Positions 28,795 to 37,526 are shown, numbered from the stretch's first letter. The stretch is DNA of 64,000 nt from Microbacterium ulmi (GCF_011759705.1 NZ_JAAOZF010000002.1:434001-498000); one strand, 5' to 3'. Program-made: numbers and translations. Notes: generated by a model from the sequence alone, not told the origin.

Positions 28795-29832
28795 ATGCCC
28801 GAGCACGCCGTCGCCCCTGCACGCACCAAGGTGCTCTGGCTCGCTCGGCTCGAATACCGCTTCCATGCGTGGCGCGAGAGACGCGCGCGCAAGCGGTTGC
28901 TGACTCCCACCGTGACCCCGTTCCCGGGGTATGCGGGCGTCGACTGGGTGCGCGTGCTCGGCCGTGTGCTGATCGTGCCGCTCGTCAAGCCCTCCGAACG
29001 CGGCGAGTACGCGAGCGTGCGGGGATGGCGCAGCTTCGCCGCGGTGCCTGTCGGCTTCGCGCAGGTCTCCGTGCGCATCGGGGACACGGTCCACGAGGTC
29101 GTCGCCGACCGCGGAGGGGTCATCGACACGGTGCTCCCCGCGACGCTCGAACCGGGATGGCAGCCGCTCGAGATGTCCGTCGAGGGCGGCGATCCCGTGG
29201 AGACGCGCGTCTTCGTCGTGGGGCCGGACGTGCGGTTCGGCGTCGTCTCCGACGTCGACGACACCGTGATGGTGACCGCGATCCCCCGGCCGCTCCTCGC
29301 CGCATGGAACTCGTTCGTCGTCGACGAGCACGCCCGCCAGCCGGTCCCGGGCATGTCGGTGCTGCTCGAGCGCGTGACGCGCGACAACCCCGGCGCACCC
29401 GTCGTGTATCTGTCGACGGGTGCGTGGAACATCGCCCCCACGCTCATGCGGTTCCTGCGCCGGCACCTGTTCCCTCCGGGTGCGATCCTCCTGACCGACT
29501 GGGGTCCGACGCACGACCGCTGGTTCCGCAGCGGCAAGGATCACAAGCTCTCCAACCTCGATCGGCTCGCGCACGAGTTCCCCGACGTCAAATGGCTCCT
29601 CATCGGCGACGACGGCCAGCGCGACGACGAGATCTACACGCGCTTCACGAGCGAGCATCCGTCCAACGTGGCGGCCGTCGCGATCCGCCGCCTCTCCCCC
29701 GCCGAGGCGGTCCTCGCGGGCGGCCGGACGGCCGTCAACGACCACTCGGCCGCGTCGGTTCCCTGGGTCACGGAGTCCGATGGGGCGGGGCTGCTCGAAC
29801 GCCTCGAGGAGGTCGGAGTCGTCGAGGCCTGA
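28795..29832 (+). CDS. App1-like phosphatidate phosphatase domain protein
   Basis: A 345-residue protein with a HAD-like catalytic motif D153-V-D-D-T157 in VVSDVDDTVMV, and a later phosphatase motif region TDWGPTHDRWFRSGKDHK. This is the App1/DUF2183 family, whose yeast member is a phosphatidate phosphatase. The N-terminal segment of about 140 residues is variable. It is translated from an ATG four bases after the DedA stop, suggesting both work on membrane lipids. The substrate is unproven in bacteria. No signal peptide is visible, so it is probably on the cytosolic face. Confidence 0.85.
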   Translation: MPEHAVAPARTKVLWLARLEYRFHAWRERRARKRLLTPTVTPFPGYAGVDWVRVLGRVLIVPLVKPSERGEYASVRGWRSFAAVPVGFAQVSVRIGDTVHEVVADRGGVIDTVLPATLEPGWQPLEMSVEGGDPVETRVFVVGPDVRFGVVSDVDDTVMVTAIPRPLLAAWNSFVVDEHARQPVPGMSVLLERVTRDNPGAPVVYLSTGAWNIAPTLMRFLRRHLFPPGAILLTDWGPTHDRWFRSGKDHKLSNLDRLAHEFPDVKWLLIGDDGQRDDEIYTRFTSEHPSNVAAVAIRRLSPAEAVLAGGRTAVNDHSAASVPWVTESDGAGLLERLEEVGVVEA

Positions 29833-29848
29833 CGTCTGGGGCCCCGCG

Positions 29849-29854
29849 TAGGCT
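29849..29854 (+). promoter_or_regulatory. -10 box of the SRAP gene, leaderless type
   Basis: TAGGCT, 7 bases before the ATG at 29862. Confidence 0.6.
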
Positions 29855-29861
29855 GATCCGC

Positions 29862-30578
29862 ATGTGCGGTCGGTTCGTCGTTGCGAATGTCGGGTCCGAG
29901 CTCGTCGGCGTCCTCCGGGTCGATCTCGAGGGCGACGACCTCCCCGAGCCCTCGTACAACGTCGCCCCCACCGATCGAGTCGCGATCGTGCTCGACTCGG
30001 GCAAGACCGAGCCGCCGACACGGCGCCTGGAGCCCGCGCGGTGGGGTCTCGTGCCCGCGTGGGCGAAAGACCCCTCGATCGGCGCGCGTGCGTTCAACGC
30101 CCGAGCCGAGGATCTCGAAGACAAGCCGATGTTCCGCAGAGCGCTGGACAAGCGCCGGGCCGTCGTCCCGGCCACCGGGTACTACGAGTGGAAGACGGTC
30201 GACGGCGAGAAGATTCCGCACTTCATCCACCCGGCCGGCGGCGAGCCCCTGTTCTTCGCGGGGCTCTACGAATGGTGGAAAGACGCCTCGAAGGCCGACG
30301 ACGATCCTGCCCGATGGCTTCTGAGCTTCACGATCCTCACGCGCGACTCCATCGGGCACCTCGGCTCGATCCACGACCGCATGCCGCTGTTCATCGACCA
30401 CGACTTCGCGGATGCGTGGCTCGATCCCACGGCAGACAACGTGCGCGACATCCTCGATGCCGCGATCGACGCGGCACCGTCGGTGGCCGAGACGCTCGAC
30501 GACCACGTCGTGTCGAAGGCCGTGGGCAATGTGCGCAACGACTCCCCCGAGCTGATCGAGCCGATCGACGCGCGGTGA
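29862..30578 (+). CDS. SOS response-associated peptidase (SRAP/HMCES family)
   Basis: A 238-residue SRAP domain protein. C2 must be exposed after Met removal to form the thiazolidine with abasic sites; N79 (AFNARAE), E109 (YYEW) and H171 (IHDRMP) complete the usual active site. Function: self-cleaving maturation and crosslinking to abasic DNA. The leaderless-type start exactly at MCGRF gives this Cys2. The stop at 30576-30578 is followed by a relic of another gene. The gene is an independent unit after App1. Confidence 0.94.
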   Translation: MCGRFVVANVGSELVGVLRVDLEGDDLPEPSYNVAPTDRVAIVLDSGKTEPPTRRLEPARWGLVPAWAKDPSIGARAFNARAEDLEDKPMFRRALDKRRAVVPATGYYEWKTVDGEKIPHFIHPAGGEPLFFAGLYEWWKDASKADDDPARWLLSFTILTRDSIGHLGSIHDRMPLFIDHDFADAWLDPTADNVRDILDAAIDAAPSVAETLDDHVVSKAVGNVRNDSPELIEPIDAR

Positions 30579-30582
30579 GACG

Positions 30583-30720
30583 CATCCCGTCGAGGACTTC
30601 CTCTTCACCTGCGGATGACTCGGCCTGCACGAGTGGGCGATGGTCTGCCGGCAGCGCGGAGTCACGGAGCGCGGTCGGGGGATCCGGGCCCGCCTGATCA
30701 CGGCGCTCGACGCTCGCTGA
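30583..30720 (+). pseudogene. Remnant of a 3-methyladenine DNA glycosylase-like gene
   Basis: In one frame from 30583 to the TGA at 30718-30720, with an internal TGA at 30616-30618, there are separate pieces: HPVEDFLFT, then GLHEWAMV followed by Cys-Arg, and finally a tail GIRARLITALDAR. I recall these, in this order, from actinobacterial proteins annotated as 3-methyladenine DNA glycosylase, where HPVEDFLFTYY lies near the N-terminus, GLHEWAMVYR near the middle and RARLIATL-type sequence at the very end. Here they are only 138 bases long and joined directly. This looks like a gene with two large internal deletions and a lost start. Identification is from memory of the family. Confidence 0.6.
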
Positions 30721-30723
30721 CCG

Positions 30724-31929
30724 TCACTCGGCCGGCGCGCAGTCGGCGCAGGGCACGAGGCCGCGTCCCTCTGCCGCGAGCTCCAGTCGCAGCTGGACGA
30801 CGCGCCCCGCGGCGTCGTCGAGCCGGTCCGCCGAGAGCGTTCCCGCATCCACGGCCGCGACGATGCCGTCGACGATGCGAGGCGCGGTGTCCGCCGTCGT
30901 GAACATGACCGACAGGACCATGTCGTTTCCCGCCGCGAGGGCCGCGACGGCGTTGCCGACAGGATCTCGGTACGACGGGACGCCGGACGCCTCCAGCATC
31001 CCGAGGTCGTCGGTGATCGCGACCCCCGTGAAGCCCAGATCACGTCGGGCGATCTCGTGCCACGTCGGCGAGAGGGACGCGGGAGCCGCGTCGACCGCCG
31101 TGTAGGCGAGATGCCCGAACATGAGGATCCGCGCGCCGGCGTCGATGCCTGCGGCGAAGGGAAGCGCGTCCGTCGCGGCCCACTCCTGCTGAGGCATCGA
31201 GGTCGAGGGAATGCTGCCGTGCGAGTCGCCAGGGGCAGCGCCATGCCCGGGGAAGTGCTTGAGCGTCGACAGCGTCTGACCCGCCTCTCCGTGCACGGCA
31301 GCCGTCACGTTCGCCGCGCCCGACTCGGGCGTCGTGCCGAGTGCGCGGCGGTAGATGAACATCGACCGGTCGTCGGTGACGTCTGCGACGATGCCGAAGT
31401 TGACGCCGATGCCTGCGCGCTGCACGAGAGCCGCGCGCCCCGCGAACGCCGACTCGACCGCCGACGGCGTCTCCGCCTTGAGAGCGACGGATGCCGGGAA
31501 CCCGTCCCACGGCAGCCGGGAGACGTCGCCGCCCTCCTGGTCCACCGCGATGAGCGGCGGGAGCGCGGGGTCGATCGTCAGCGCGGCCGTCTCGCCGCGC
31601 AGCTCCTGCTCCGTGGCCGGGATGTTCGCACCCATGAGGATGAAGCCGCCGATGCCGGTGCGCGCCATGTAGTCGTGGAGGGATGCGGCATCCGTCGTCG
31701 GGATGTGCCCCATCACGACGGAGGCCGCCTTCTCGCGCGTCGACATCGCAGCGACCCTGGCGGTGGCCGCCTCCGCGATGTCGGCGGGCTCGGCCGCCTG
31801 CACGCGAACGACTCCGCCCCCGTCGGGGCTCGAAGACGGGGTCGACGCGTCGGCGGGTGCCGCGCACACGACGACCGCGGCGAGCATCGCGGACGCGACG
31901 ACGAGCGCCGAGCGCCGAGCGAAGGGCAT
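30724..31929 (-). CDS. Secreted GH3 family beta-N-acetylhexosaminidase-like enzyme
   Basis: A 401-residue GH3 N-terminal-domain protein with a signal peptide (hydrophobic 8-27, likely cleavage after ADA). The NagZ signature K224-H-F-P-G-H-G230 and the nearby D235/H237 dyad are the acid/base pair of NagZ-type enzymes; D307 in ITDDLGM fits the nucleophile. It probably cleaves GlcNAc linkages in wall fragments outside the membrane. The C-terminus has a CADC pair. It is an isolated gene: a leaderless-type promoter precedes it and a relic gene is opposite its 3' end. Confidence 0.88.
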   Translation of the reverse strand: MPFARRSALVVASAMLAAVVVCAAPADASTPSSSPDGGGVVRVQAAEPADIAEAATARVAAMSTREKAASVVMGHIPTTDAASLHDYMARTGIGGFILMGANIPATEQELRGETAALTIDPALPPLIAVDQEGGDVSRLPWDGFPASVALKAETPSAVESAFAGRAALVQRAGIGVNFGIVADVTDDRSMFIYRRALGTTPESGAANVTAAVHGEAGQTLSTLKHFPGHGAAPGDSHGSIPSTSMPQQEWAATDALPFAAGIDAGARILMFGHLAYTAVDAAPASLSPTWHEIARRDLGFTGVAITDDLGMLEASGVPSYRDPVGNAVAALAAGNDMVLSVMFTTADTAPRIVDGIVAAVDAGTLSADRLDDAAGRVVQLRLELAAEGRGLVPCADCAPAE

Positions 31930-31935
31930 CGCCTC

Positions 31936-31941
31936 AGCCTA
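31936..31941 (-). promoter_or_regulatory. -10 box of the GH3 gene, leaderless type
   Basis: TAGGCT on the minus strand, 6 bases before the ATG at 31929. CTGACG at 31959-31964 is 17 bases upstream and fits the -35. Confidence 0.65.
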
Positions 31942-31945
31942 CGCG

Positions 31946-31972
31946 GGGGCGTCAGGGGCGTCAGGGGCGTCC
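31946..31972 (-). repeat. Triplicated 9-bp unit at the GH3 -35 region
   Basis: GGGGCGTCA occurs twice in a row, followed by a third copy with one change at its last base. On the coding strand each unit carries TGACGCCCC, and the middle junction forms the -35-like CTGACG at the correct 17-base spacing. Confidence 0.85.
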
Positions 31973-31986
31973 TGCGGCGTGGCTCG

Positions 31987-33660
31987 TCAGTGCCGTGCGA
32001 CGATGGCCGCGGCATCCGTTCCGCGCGGGAGCACGCCGTACTGCGCGCCGCGGTCGGCTCCGAGGCGAGCCGCGAGGAAGGCGTCCGCCGCGACTGTCGG
32101 CGCGTGCCTCACCATGAGCGAGGCCTGCAAGGCGAGCGCGAGCGCCTCGCTCAGCCGCCTCGCCTGCGACTGCGCGAGCGTCGGGTCGGAGCCCGCGAGC
32201 GACGAGAGGAGCGCGAGCGAGCGGTCGACGTGGTCGTCGAGAAGCGTCGAGGCGCCTCGCGTCGACGCGAGCTCGTCGGCGAACGCCGCCCCCGACGCGG
32301 GATCACGCGTCAGCGCACGCAGGACGTCGAGGGCGATCACGTTGCCCGATCCCTCCCAGACCGCCATGACCGGCTGCTCGCGGAAGCGTCGTGCGAGCGG
32401 GAACGCCTCCGTGTATCCGTTGCCGCCGAGGCATTCGAGCGCTTCGTACGCGTGATGAGGGCCGCGCTTGCACACCCAGTACTTCGACACGGGTGTGGCG
32501 AGTCGCCGCAGCGCGACATCGCGGTCGGACGCCCCGCTCTCGAACGTCTGCGCGAGCCGCATTCCAGTGAGGGCGGCCGCCTCCGCCTCGAGGGCGAGGT
32601 CGGCGAGCACGGCCGTCATGGCGGGCTGGTCGATGAGGAGGGCTCCGAAGGCCTTCCTCCCGCGTGCGTGCCACACCGCCTCCGCGACCGACTGCCGCAT
32701 GCCGGCCGCCGTGCCGAGCACGCAGTCCAGGCGGGTGCGCTGCACCATCTCGATGATGCCGCGAACGCCCCTGCCGGGCTCCCCCACGAGAGTGCCGTGC
32801 GTGCCGTCGAACTCGATCTCGGCCGACGCGTTGGAGCGGTTGCCGAGCTTGTCCTTGAGGCGCTGGATGCGCAGGACGTTCCGTCCGCCGTCCGGCAGGA
32901 CGCGGGGCACGAACAGGCACGACAGCCCCTCGTCGACCGAACCGCGACGGGTCTGGGCCAGCACGAGGAACCCGTCCGACATCGGCGCGGAGCAGAACCA
33001 CTTGTGTCCCGTCAGCCGATACTCGCGACCGCCCGCGTGGACCCCGAGCGTCGTCCCCGCTCGCACGTCGGACCCTCCCTGCTTCTCCGTCATCGCCATG
33101 CCGATGAGGGCGCTCGACTTCTCGCCCGGCGGAAGCAGCCGCGGCTCGTAGTCGCGGGAGTAGAGGCGCGGCATCCACTCGTCGACGAGCCAGGGTGCCT
33201 CCTGCAGCGACGCGACCGCAGCGTGCGTCATCGACACGGGGCAGGCGTGGCCGGGCTCGACCTGCGCGAAGAGCATGAACATCGCGGCGCGCGCGACGGC
33301 CGCCCCTGGCCGCGGGTCCGCCCACGCCGACGTGTGCGCGCCGCGGGCGACGGCATCCCCGATGACCCGGTGGTAGGACGCGTCGTACTCGACCTCGTCG
33401 AGACGGCGGCCCCACCTGTCGTGACTGTGCGCGACCGGCGGGTGGATGTCGGCGAGGTGCGCATCGGCCTGGAACGACGCGGATCCGACGAGACCGCCCG
33501 CCTCGTGAAGTGCCTCGTGCGCCCATCCTCCGCCGAACGTCTCGACCGCTTCGACGAGAGGCGTGTTGAGCGCGTACTCGTCGACGTCGACCCGCCACGG
33601 CGCCTGATTGACGACGTCGTGCGTCACAGCGCCGCCCGTGCCACGAGCGGATGCCGTCAC
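31987..33660 (-). CDS. AidB-like acyl-CoA dehydrogenase-family protein
   Basis: A 557-residue flavoprotein of the acyl-CoA dehydrogenase superfamily. The FAD-contact segment AMTEKQGGSDVRAGTT, the LTGHKWFCSAPMSD loop and the late segment LGGNGYTEAFPLARRFRE are those of the AidB branch, which protects from DNA alkylation in E. coli. The substrate is unknown. The GTG start at 33660 overlaps the stop of the upstream metallopeptidase-like gene (GTGA), so translation is coupled. Length is normal for AidB. A distinct acyl-CoA dehydrogenase role cannot be excluded. Confidence 0.85.
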   Translation of the reverse strand: MTASARGTGGAVTHDVVNQAPWRVDVDEYALNTPLVEAVETFGGGWAHEALHEAGGLVGSASFQADAHLADIHPPVAHSHDRWGRRLDEVEYDASYHRVIGDAVARGAHTSAWADPRPGAAVARAAMFMLFAQVEPGHACPVSMTHAAVASLQEAPWLVDEWMPRLYSRDYEPRLLPPGEKSSALIGMAMTEKQGGSDVRAGTTLGVHAGGREYRLTGHKWFCSAPMSDGFLVLAQTRRGSVDEGLSCLFVPRVLPDGGRNVLRIQRLKDKLGNRSNASAEIEFDGTHGTLVGEPGRGVRGIIEMVQRTRLDCVLGTAAGMRQSVAEAVWHARGRKAFGALLIDQPAMTAVLADLALEAEAAALTGMRLAQTFESGASDRDVALRRLATPVSKYWVCKRGPHHAYEALECLGGNGYTEAFPLARRFREQPVMAVWEGSGNVIALDVLRALTRDPASGAAFADELASTRGASTLLDDHVDRSLALLSSLAGSDPTLAQSQARRLSEALALALQASLMVRHAPTVAADAFLAARLGADRGAQYGVLPRGTDAAAIVARH

Positions 33661-34742
33661 GACAGCTCTCGCTCGCGCGGCAGCGCGAGGGCGCGCTGCT
33701 GTTCGGTCGTGAGCGGCGCACGCGTGACGATCTCGTGCACGAAGCCGAGCTTGCGCTTGACGGGAGCGACCATGTCGAACGGGTACAGGTCGCCGAAGCC
33801 CATCGAGCGGTTGATGCGGTTGAACGCCTGAGACATCCACTCCCAGTCCGTCAGCAGCTGCTGGACGGGCTCGTCGCGGTACGACTCCTGCGGCACGACA
33901 TCGGTGTCGCGCAGATTCGTGACGGCCGCGTCGAGATGGATGCCGATGGCTGCCGCCGTCTGCAGGGTTCCCGTGAGATGCAGGTAGTGGGCGAACGTCT
34001 CGGCGAAGTCCTCCCACGGATGCATCGTCGCGTACTCGGAGATGAACGACTCCTGCCAGTTCGCCGGGGCGCCGAACGAGTAGTGGCGGGCGAGTGCGTC
34101 CTTGTAGCTGTCGCGCTCGTCGCCGAACAGCTCGCGGCACCGTGCCCACAGCTCGTCGTCGGTCAGCAGGACGTTCTGGTAGTAGTGGCCGACCTCGTGC
34201 CGCAGGTGCCCGAGGATCGTGCGGTACGGCTCGCCGAGCCGCACGCGAAGCGCCTCGCGTCGGTCGTCGAGGCTCTCCGCGAGGTCGATCGTGATGATGC
34301 CGTTCGCATGGCCGATCATGACGGGCCTGCCCCGAGACAGGCTCGAGATGAGATCGAATCCGAGCCCTCCGGGCTCGACGCTCCAGGGGACGATCGGCAG
34401 CCCCAGATCGCCCAGCTGCAGCAGGAGCCGCCGCTTCGCCTCCTCGACGTTCGCGAGCTTCTCGAGCGCGACGGTGTCGTCCGCGTCGGGGCGCGCCCGC
34501 GTGAGCCGGCACGAGAAGCATCGGCCGGCGGGGGCGCCCTCCCACACGAGCCAGTTGCATCCCCACTCGCGGTTCGAGCACGTGTACCAGGTCTCGTCGT
34601 CGATGACGGCCTGCCCGTTGCGGATGCCGTAGAACTGGCGAGACAGGATGTGGTAGCCGAGCTCCGCCTCGCAGTTGGGGCACGCGAGCCGGTCGAGATA
34701 CACGAAGTGACGGCAGTGCGGACAGCGCGGCTGGGAACTCAC
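33657..34742 (-). CDS. Putative zinc-binding metallopeptidase
   Basis: A 361-residue protein. Residues 1-80 carry zinc-ribbon cysteines (CPHC, CPNC, GC, CFSC), and residues 180-190 the metalloprotease motif H182-E-V-G-H186. This matches the DUF2248-type putative zinc-binding peptidase family, whose substrate is unknown. The start is the GTG at 34742, 6 bases after TACGGT, so no ribosome site is needed. It is the first gene of the pair with the AidB-like protein. Cytosolic: no signal peptide. Confidence 0.8.
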   Translation of the reverse strand: MSSQPRCPHCRHFVYLDRLACPNCEAELGYHILSRQFYGIRNGQAVIDDETWYTCSNREWGCNWLVWEGAPAGRCFSCRLTRARPDADDTVALEKLANVEEAKRRLLLQLGDLGLPIVPWSVEPGGLGFDLISSLSRGRPVMIGHANGIITIDLAESLDDRREALRVRLGEPYRTILGHLRHEVGHYYQNVLLTDDELWARCRELFGDERDSYKDALARHYSFGAPANWQESFISEYATMHPWEDFAETFAHYLHLTGTLQTAAAIGIHLDAAVTNLRDTDVVPQESYRDEPVQQLLTDWEWMSQAFNRINRSMGFGDLYPFDMVAPVKRKLGFVHEIVTRAPLTTEQQRALALPRERELS

Positions 34743-34748
34743 TCGTTC

Positions 34749-34754
34749 ACCGTA
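34749..34754 (-). promoter_or_regulatory. -10 box of the metallopeptidase-AidB pair, leaderless type
   Basis: TACGGT on the minus strand, 6 bases before the GTG at 34742. Confidence 0.4.
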
Positions 34755-34786
34755 ACCCTCACGGGTGCCATCGGCGCGGACGCGCG

Positions 34787-35938
34787 TCAACCCCGTGCGA
34801 GCGGCACTCTCAGGAGCAGGTCGTCACCGGGGCGGGGCGAGCCGCGGCCGTCCGTGTTGTTCGTCAGGACCCAGAGCGACCCGTCCGGCGCCGCGACGGC
34901 ATCCCGCAGGCGCCCCTGCTCGCCGACGAGCGCCGCGACGGGGTCCGCACGCCGCGCCCCGGCGTCCGTGTCGACGATCCACAGGCGCTGACCGCGCAGG
35001 CCCGCGACGAAGACGGTGTCGCCGACCGCCGCGATGCCGCTCGGGCTCGCCTCGTCCGGACGCCACACGGCCAGAGGGTCGGCGAATCCCGCCGCCCCCG
35101 CGACCCCTTCGTGGAGGGGCCATCCGTAGTTCGTGCCGGGTTCGATGCGGTTGAGCTCGTCCCACGTGTTCTGCCCGAACTCGCTCGCCCACATCGTGCC
35201 GTCGCTCGTCCAGGCGAGCCCCTGCACGTTCCTGTGCCCGAGCGTCCACACGGCGGTGCCGAACGGATTGCCGGGCGCAGCATCCCCCTCTGGAGTCAGT
35301 CGAAGGATCTTGCCGTTGAGGGATGCCGCATCCTGCGCGGCATCCCGCTCTCCCGCGTCTCCCGTCGCGACATACAGGAAGCCGTCCGGGCCGAACGCGA
35401 TGCGTCCGCCGTTGTGGTTGCCCGCCCGGTGGATGCCGGTGAGGATCGGCTCCGGCGCGCCGAGTGCGAGCGAGCCGGGCTCGCCGGTGAGCGGTATCCG
35501 CACGACGCGGTTGTCGTCCTGCGCGCCGAAGTATGCGTACAGCCACAGCCGGTCGCCTTCCGAGCGGAGCGCGAGCCCGTGCAGACCCGCCTCGCCGCCC
35601 GAGACGACGCCGGGCACCGTCCCCGCGACGCGCGACGAGCCGTCGGCTCGCAGCTCCAGGATGGTCCCGTCGCCGCGCTCGGAGATGAGAGCGCCGCCTC
35701 CCGCGAGAGGCACGACCGACCACGGAGCGGCGAGCCCGGATGTGAGCGTCGTCGCAGCTCCTGCGGGGCGCCACCACCCCGTCACGGCCGCAGCCGACGA
35801 CGTCGGAGAAGGTGCGACGGATGCCGGCCCCGACCCCGTCGGCGGGATCGGCGCCGACGGCGGGGAGGCCGAGCACCCGGCCGTCAGCAGCGCCGCCGCG
35901 AGGGCGGCTGCCGTCAGGGGCCGGCGGGTGCGCGTCAC
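34787..35938 (-). CDS. Lipoprotein PQQ-dependent sugar dehydrogenase-like
   Basis: A 383-residue six-bladed propeller protein of the glucose/sorbosone dehydrogenase family. Lipobox LTAGC puts the lipid anchor on C22. HRAGNHNGGRIAFGPDG, VATGDAGERDAA and LGHRNVQGL are typical blade motifs, with histidines likely near the PQQ site. It would oxidise aldose sugars on the outer face, if PQQ is available. The GTG overlaps the VOC gene stop (GTGA). Because many members lack PQQ partners, the activity is a guess. Confidence 0.85.
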   Translation of the reverse strand: MTRTRRPLTAAALAAALLTAGCSASPPSAPIPPTGSGPASVAPSPTSSAAAVTGWWRPAGAATTLTSGLAAPWSVVPLAGGGALISERGDGTILELRADGSSRVAGTVPGVVSGGEAGLHGLALRSEGDRLWLYAYFGAQDDNRVVRIPLTGEPGSLALGAPEPILTGIHRAGNHNGGRIAFGPDGFLYVATGDAGERDAAQDAASLNGKILRLTPEGDAAPGNPFGTAVWTLGHRNVQGLAWTSDGTMWASEFGQNTWDELNRIEPGTNYGWPLHEGVAGAAGFADPLAVWRPDEASPSGIAAVGDTVFVAGLRGQRLWIVDTDAGARRADPVAALVGEQGRLRDAVAAPDGSLWVLTNNTDGRGSPRPGDDLLLRVPLARG

Positions 35939-36411
35939 GGTCCTGTGACGGCGGCCTCGAGCGCGGCGATGTCGATCTTCTTCATGCCGAGCATGGCCTC
36001 CACGGCGCGGTGCGAACGGTCCGGGTCAGGATCGCGGATGAGCTCGATGAGGCGATCCGGCACGATCTGCCAGGACAGTCCCCAGCGATCCTTGAGCCAG
36101 CCGCAAGGCTGCTCGACGCCGCCGTCCGACGTCAGGGCAGACCAGTAGCGGTCGACCTCGTCCTGCGTCGTGCAGTGCACGTACAGCGAGATCGCTTCCG
36201 TGAAGGGGAACTGCGGACCGGCATCCATCGCGTAGTAGTCCGAGCCGGCGAGCCGGAACTCCGCGTGCATGACCTTGCCGCCCATGCCGGGGACCTCGTC
36301 GGGGTAGCGCCCGATCTCGATGATCTCCGACCCGGGGATGAGATCCGTGTAGAAGCGGATGGCGGCCTCGGCGTCGTCGTCGAACCACAGGAAGGGCGTG
36401 ACGTTGCTCAT
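35935..36411 (-). CDS. PhnB/VOC-type glyoxalase-fold protein
   Basis: A 158-residue vicinal-oxygen-chelate fold protein of the PhnB type, with TPFLWFDDDAEAAIRFYTDL at the start and SPDG-less DRWGLSWQIVPDRL near the end. These proteins are often labelled 3-demethylubiquinone methyltransferase, without evidence. The start is the ATG at 36411, preferred over an upstream in-frame codon, since the family starts here; GAGTCT is 6 bases before it. It is translationally coupled to the sugar dehydrogenase gene. Confidence 0.82.
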   Translation of the reverse strand: MSNVTPFLWFDDDAEAAIRFYTDLIPGSEIIEIGRYPDEVPGMGGKVMHAEFRLAGSDYYAMDAGPQFPFTEAISLYVHCTTQDEVDRYWSALTSDGGVEQPCGWLKDRWGLSWQIVPDRLIELIRDPDPDRSHRAVEAMLGMKKIDIAALEAAVTGP

Positions 36412-36519
36412 GCCGTCAGACTCCCCCACCGCGGGCTCTCTCGCAACCAGCACGGCAGCGTCCGCGCCCGCTGTCGCCTCACGCTGAGCCCAGACCCTTC
36501 GGCTGCCGTCGACCTCCTG

Positions 36520-37497
36520 CTACAGGTCGCCTCGTCTCGCGTGACGGGAGAGGGCGTCGCGGCGCCAATCGGAGGGCGCGATGCCGAAACGCGCGCGGAA
36601 GGTCCGTGAGAAGTGGGCGTGGTCGGAGAATCCGCATCGATGGGCCACCTCGGAGATGGTCTTCATCGCGGACTCCGGGTCTTCGAGCATCCGGATGGCC
36701 TGCGCGAGGCGATGCTCGCGGATCAGATCGCTCAGCTCGATGCCCCGCCGCGCGAGGATCGAGTACACGTATCGCTCGGAGATCGAGAAGGTCGCCGCGA
36801 TGGACCGCGCCGACAGCTCCGGGTCTCCGAGCCGGGTCCTGACGTGCTCTTCAATGCGTGTGGCCAGCGATGTCGCAGCGGCCTCCCGCCCGTGCGGCGT
36901 CTGCGCGACCGGTCGAGTGAGCAGCAGGCGGATGAGGTCCAGCGTCGGCTGCTGCAGCGCGGCCTGCTCCGCCGCCGTGGCGCCTGGGGCGTTCCTCGCG
37001 GTGCTGCGAAGGAACGCGGAGACGGCGGCCGTCGTGGCACGGTCCGGATGAATGACGACGTCGAGCTGGTCGGCGATCAGCTGCCGCGACAGTCCGAGCT
37101 CGTCGAGCGGGACCTGATACGTGTGACGAAGCGCGCCGGGCGTGAATGCGAGCCGATACGGCTCATCCGTGACGTACAGCCCGATCTCGCCGGGATGAAG
37201 CGCCATGACGCGATCGCCACGCACCACGATCCCCATGCCGTGGTCGACCACGCTCACCATCAAGCTGGGGCGCGTGGCGTCACGGGCGAGCTGAGGGGTG
37301 CGGACGATGTCGGCGCCCTGAGACTTCGTGGACAGCACGTGCACGCACCCGAGGTCGGCGGTCCGCGTCCGCGCGATCATGTCTGCGTCGAGGTGCGGCT
37401 CGAGCGCAAGGGGTACCGGCGCGTTCAGCATCCTGTCGCGGAGGAACTCGATGCTGTCGGTGATCGGGAGTTCTTCGAGGTCGAGTATGGCGCCCAA
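36520..37497 (-). CDS. AraC-family transcriptional regulator
   Basis: About 325 residues. The N-terminal ligand-binding part is a cupin-like AraC domain, and the C-terminal 100 residues form the double helix-turn-helix (RSIAATFSISERYVYSIL and ISEVAHRCGFSDHAHFSRTF). The start is uncertain: I choose TTG at 37497 because AAGGGGG stands 7 bases before it and no ATG or GTG is in frame nearby. It is divergent from two alpha/beta hydrolase genes, so it may control them. The inducer is unknown. Confidence 0.75.
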   Translation of the reverse strand: MGAILDLEELPITDSIEFLRDRMLNAPVPLALEPHLDADMIARTRTADLGCVHVLSTKSQGADIVRTPQLARDATRPSLMVSVVDHGMGIVVRGDRVMALHPGEIGLYVTDEPYRLAFTPGALRHTYQVPLDELGLSRQLIADQLDVVIHPDRATTAAVSAFLRSTARNAPGATAAEQAALQQPTLDLIRLLLTRPVAQTPHGREAAATSLATRIEEHVRTRLGDPELSARSIAATFSISERYVYSILARRGIELSDLIREHRLAQAIRMLEDPESAMKTISEVAHRCGFSDHAHFSRTFRARFGIAPSDWRRDALSRHARRGDL

Positions 37498-37504
37498 ACG
37501 GACA

Positions 37505-37526
37505 CCCCCTTGTCGGGCCCATGCTA
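37505..37526 (-). promoter_or_regulatory. -10 box and ribosome site of the AraC gene
   Basis: TAGCAT (37521-37526) and AAGGGGG (37505-37511) on the minus strand; the latter decides the TTG start at 37497. Confidence 0.5.

Noticed and set aside
31946..31972. Possible CRISPR or satellite array at the 9-base repeats
   Set aside because: Only three direct units without spacers.
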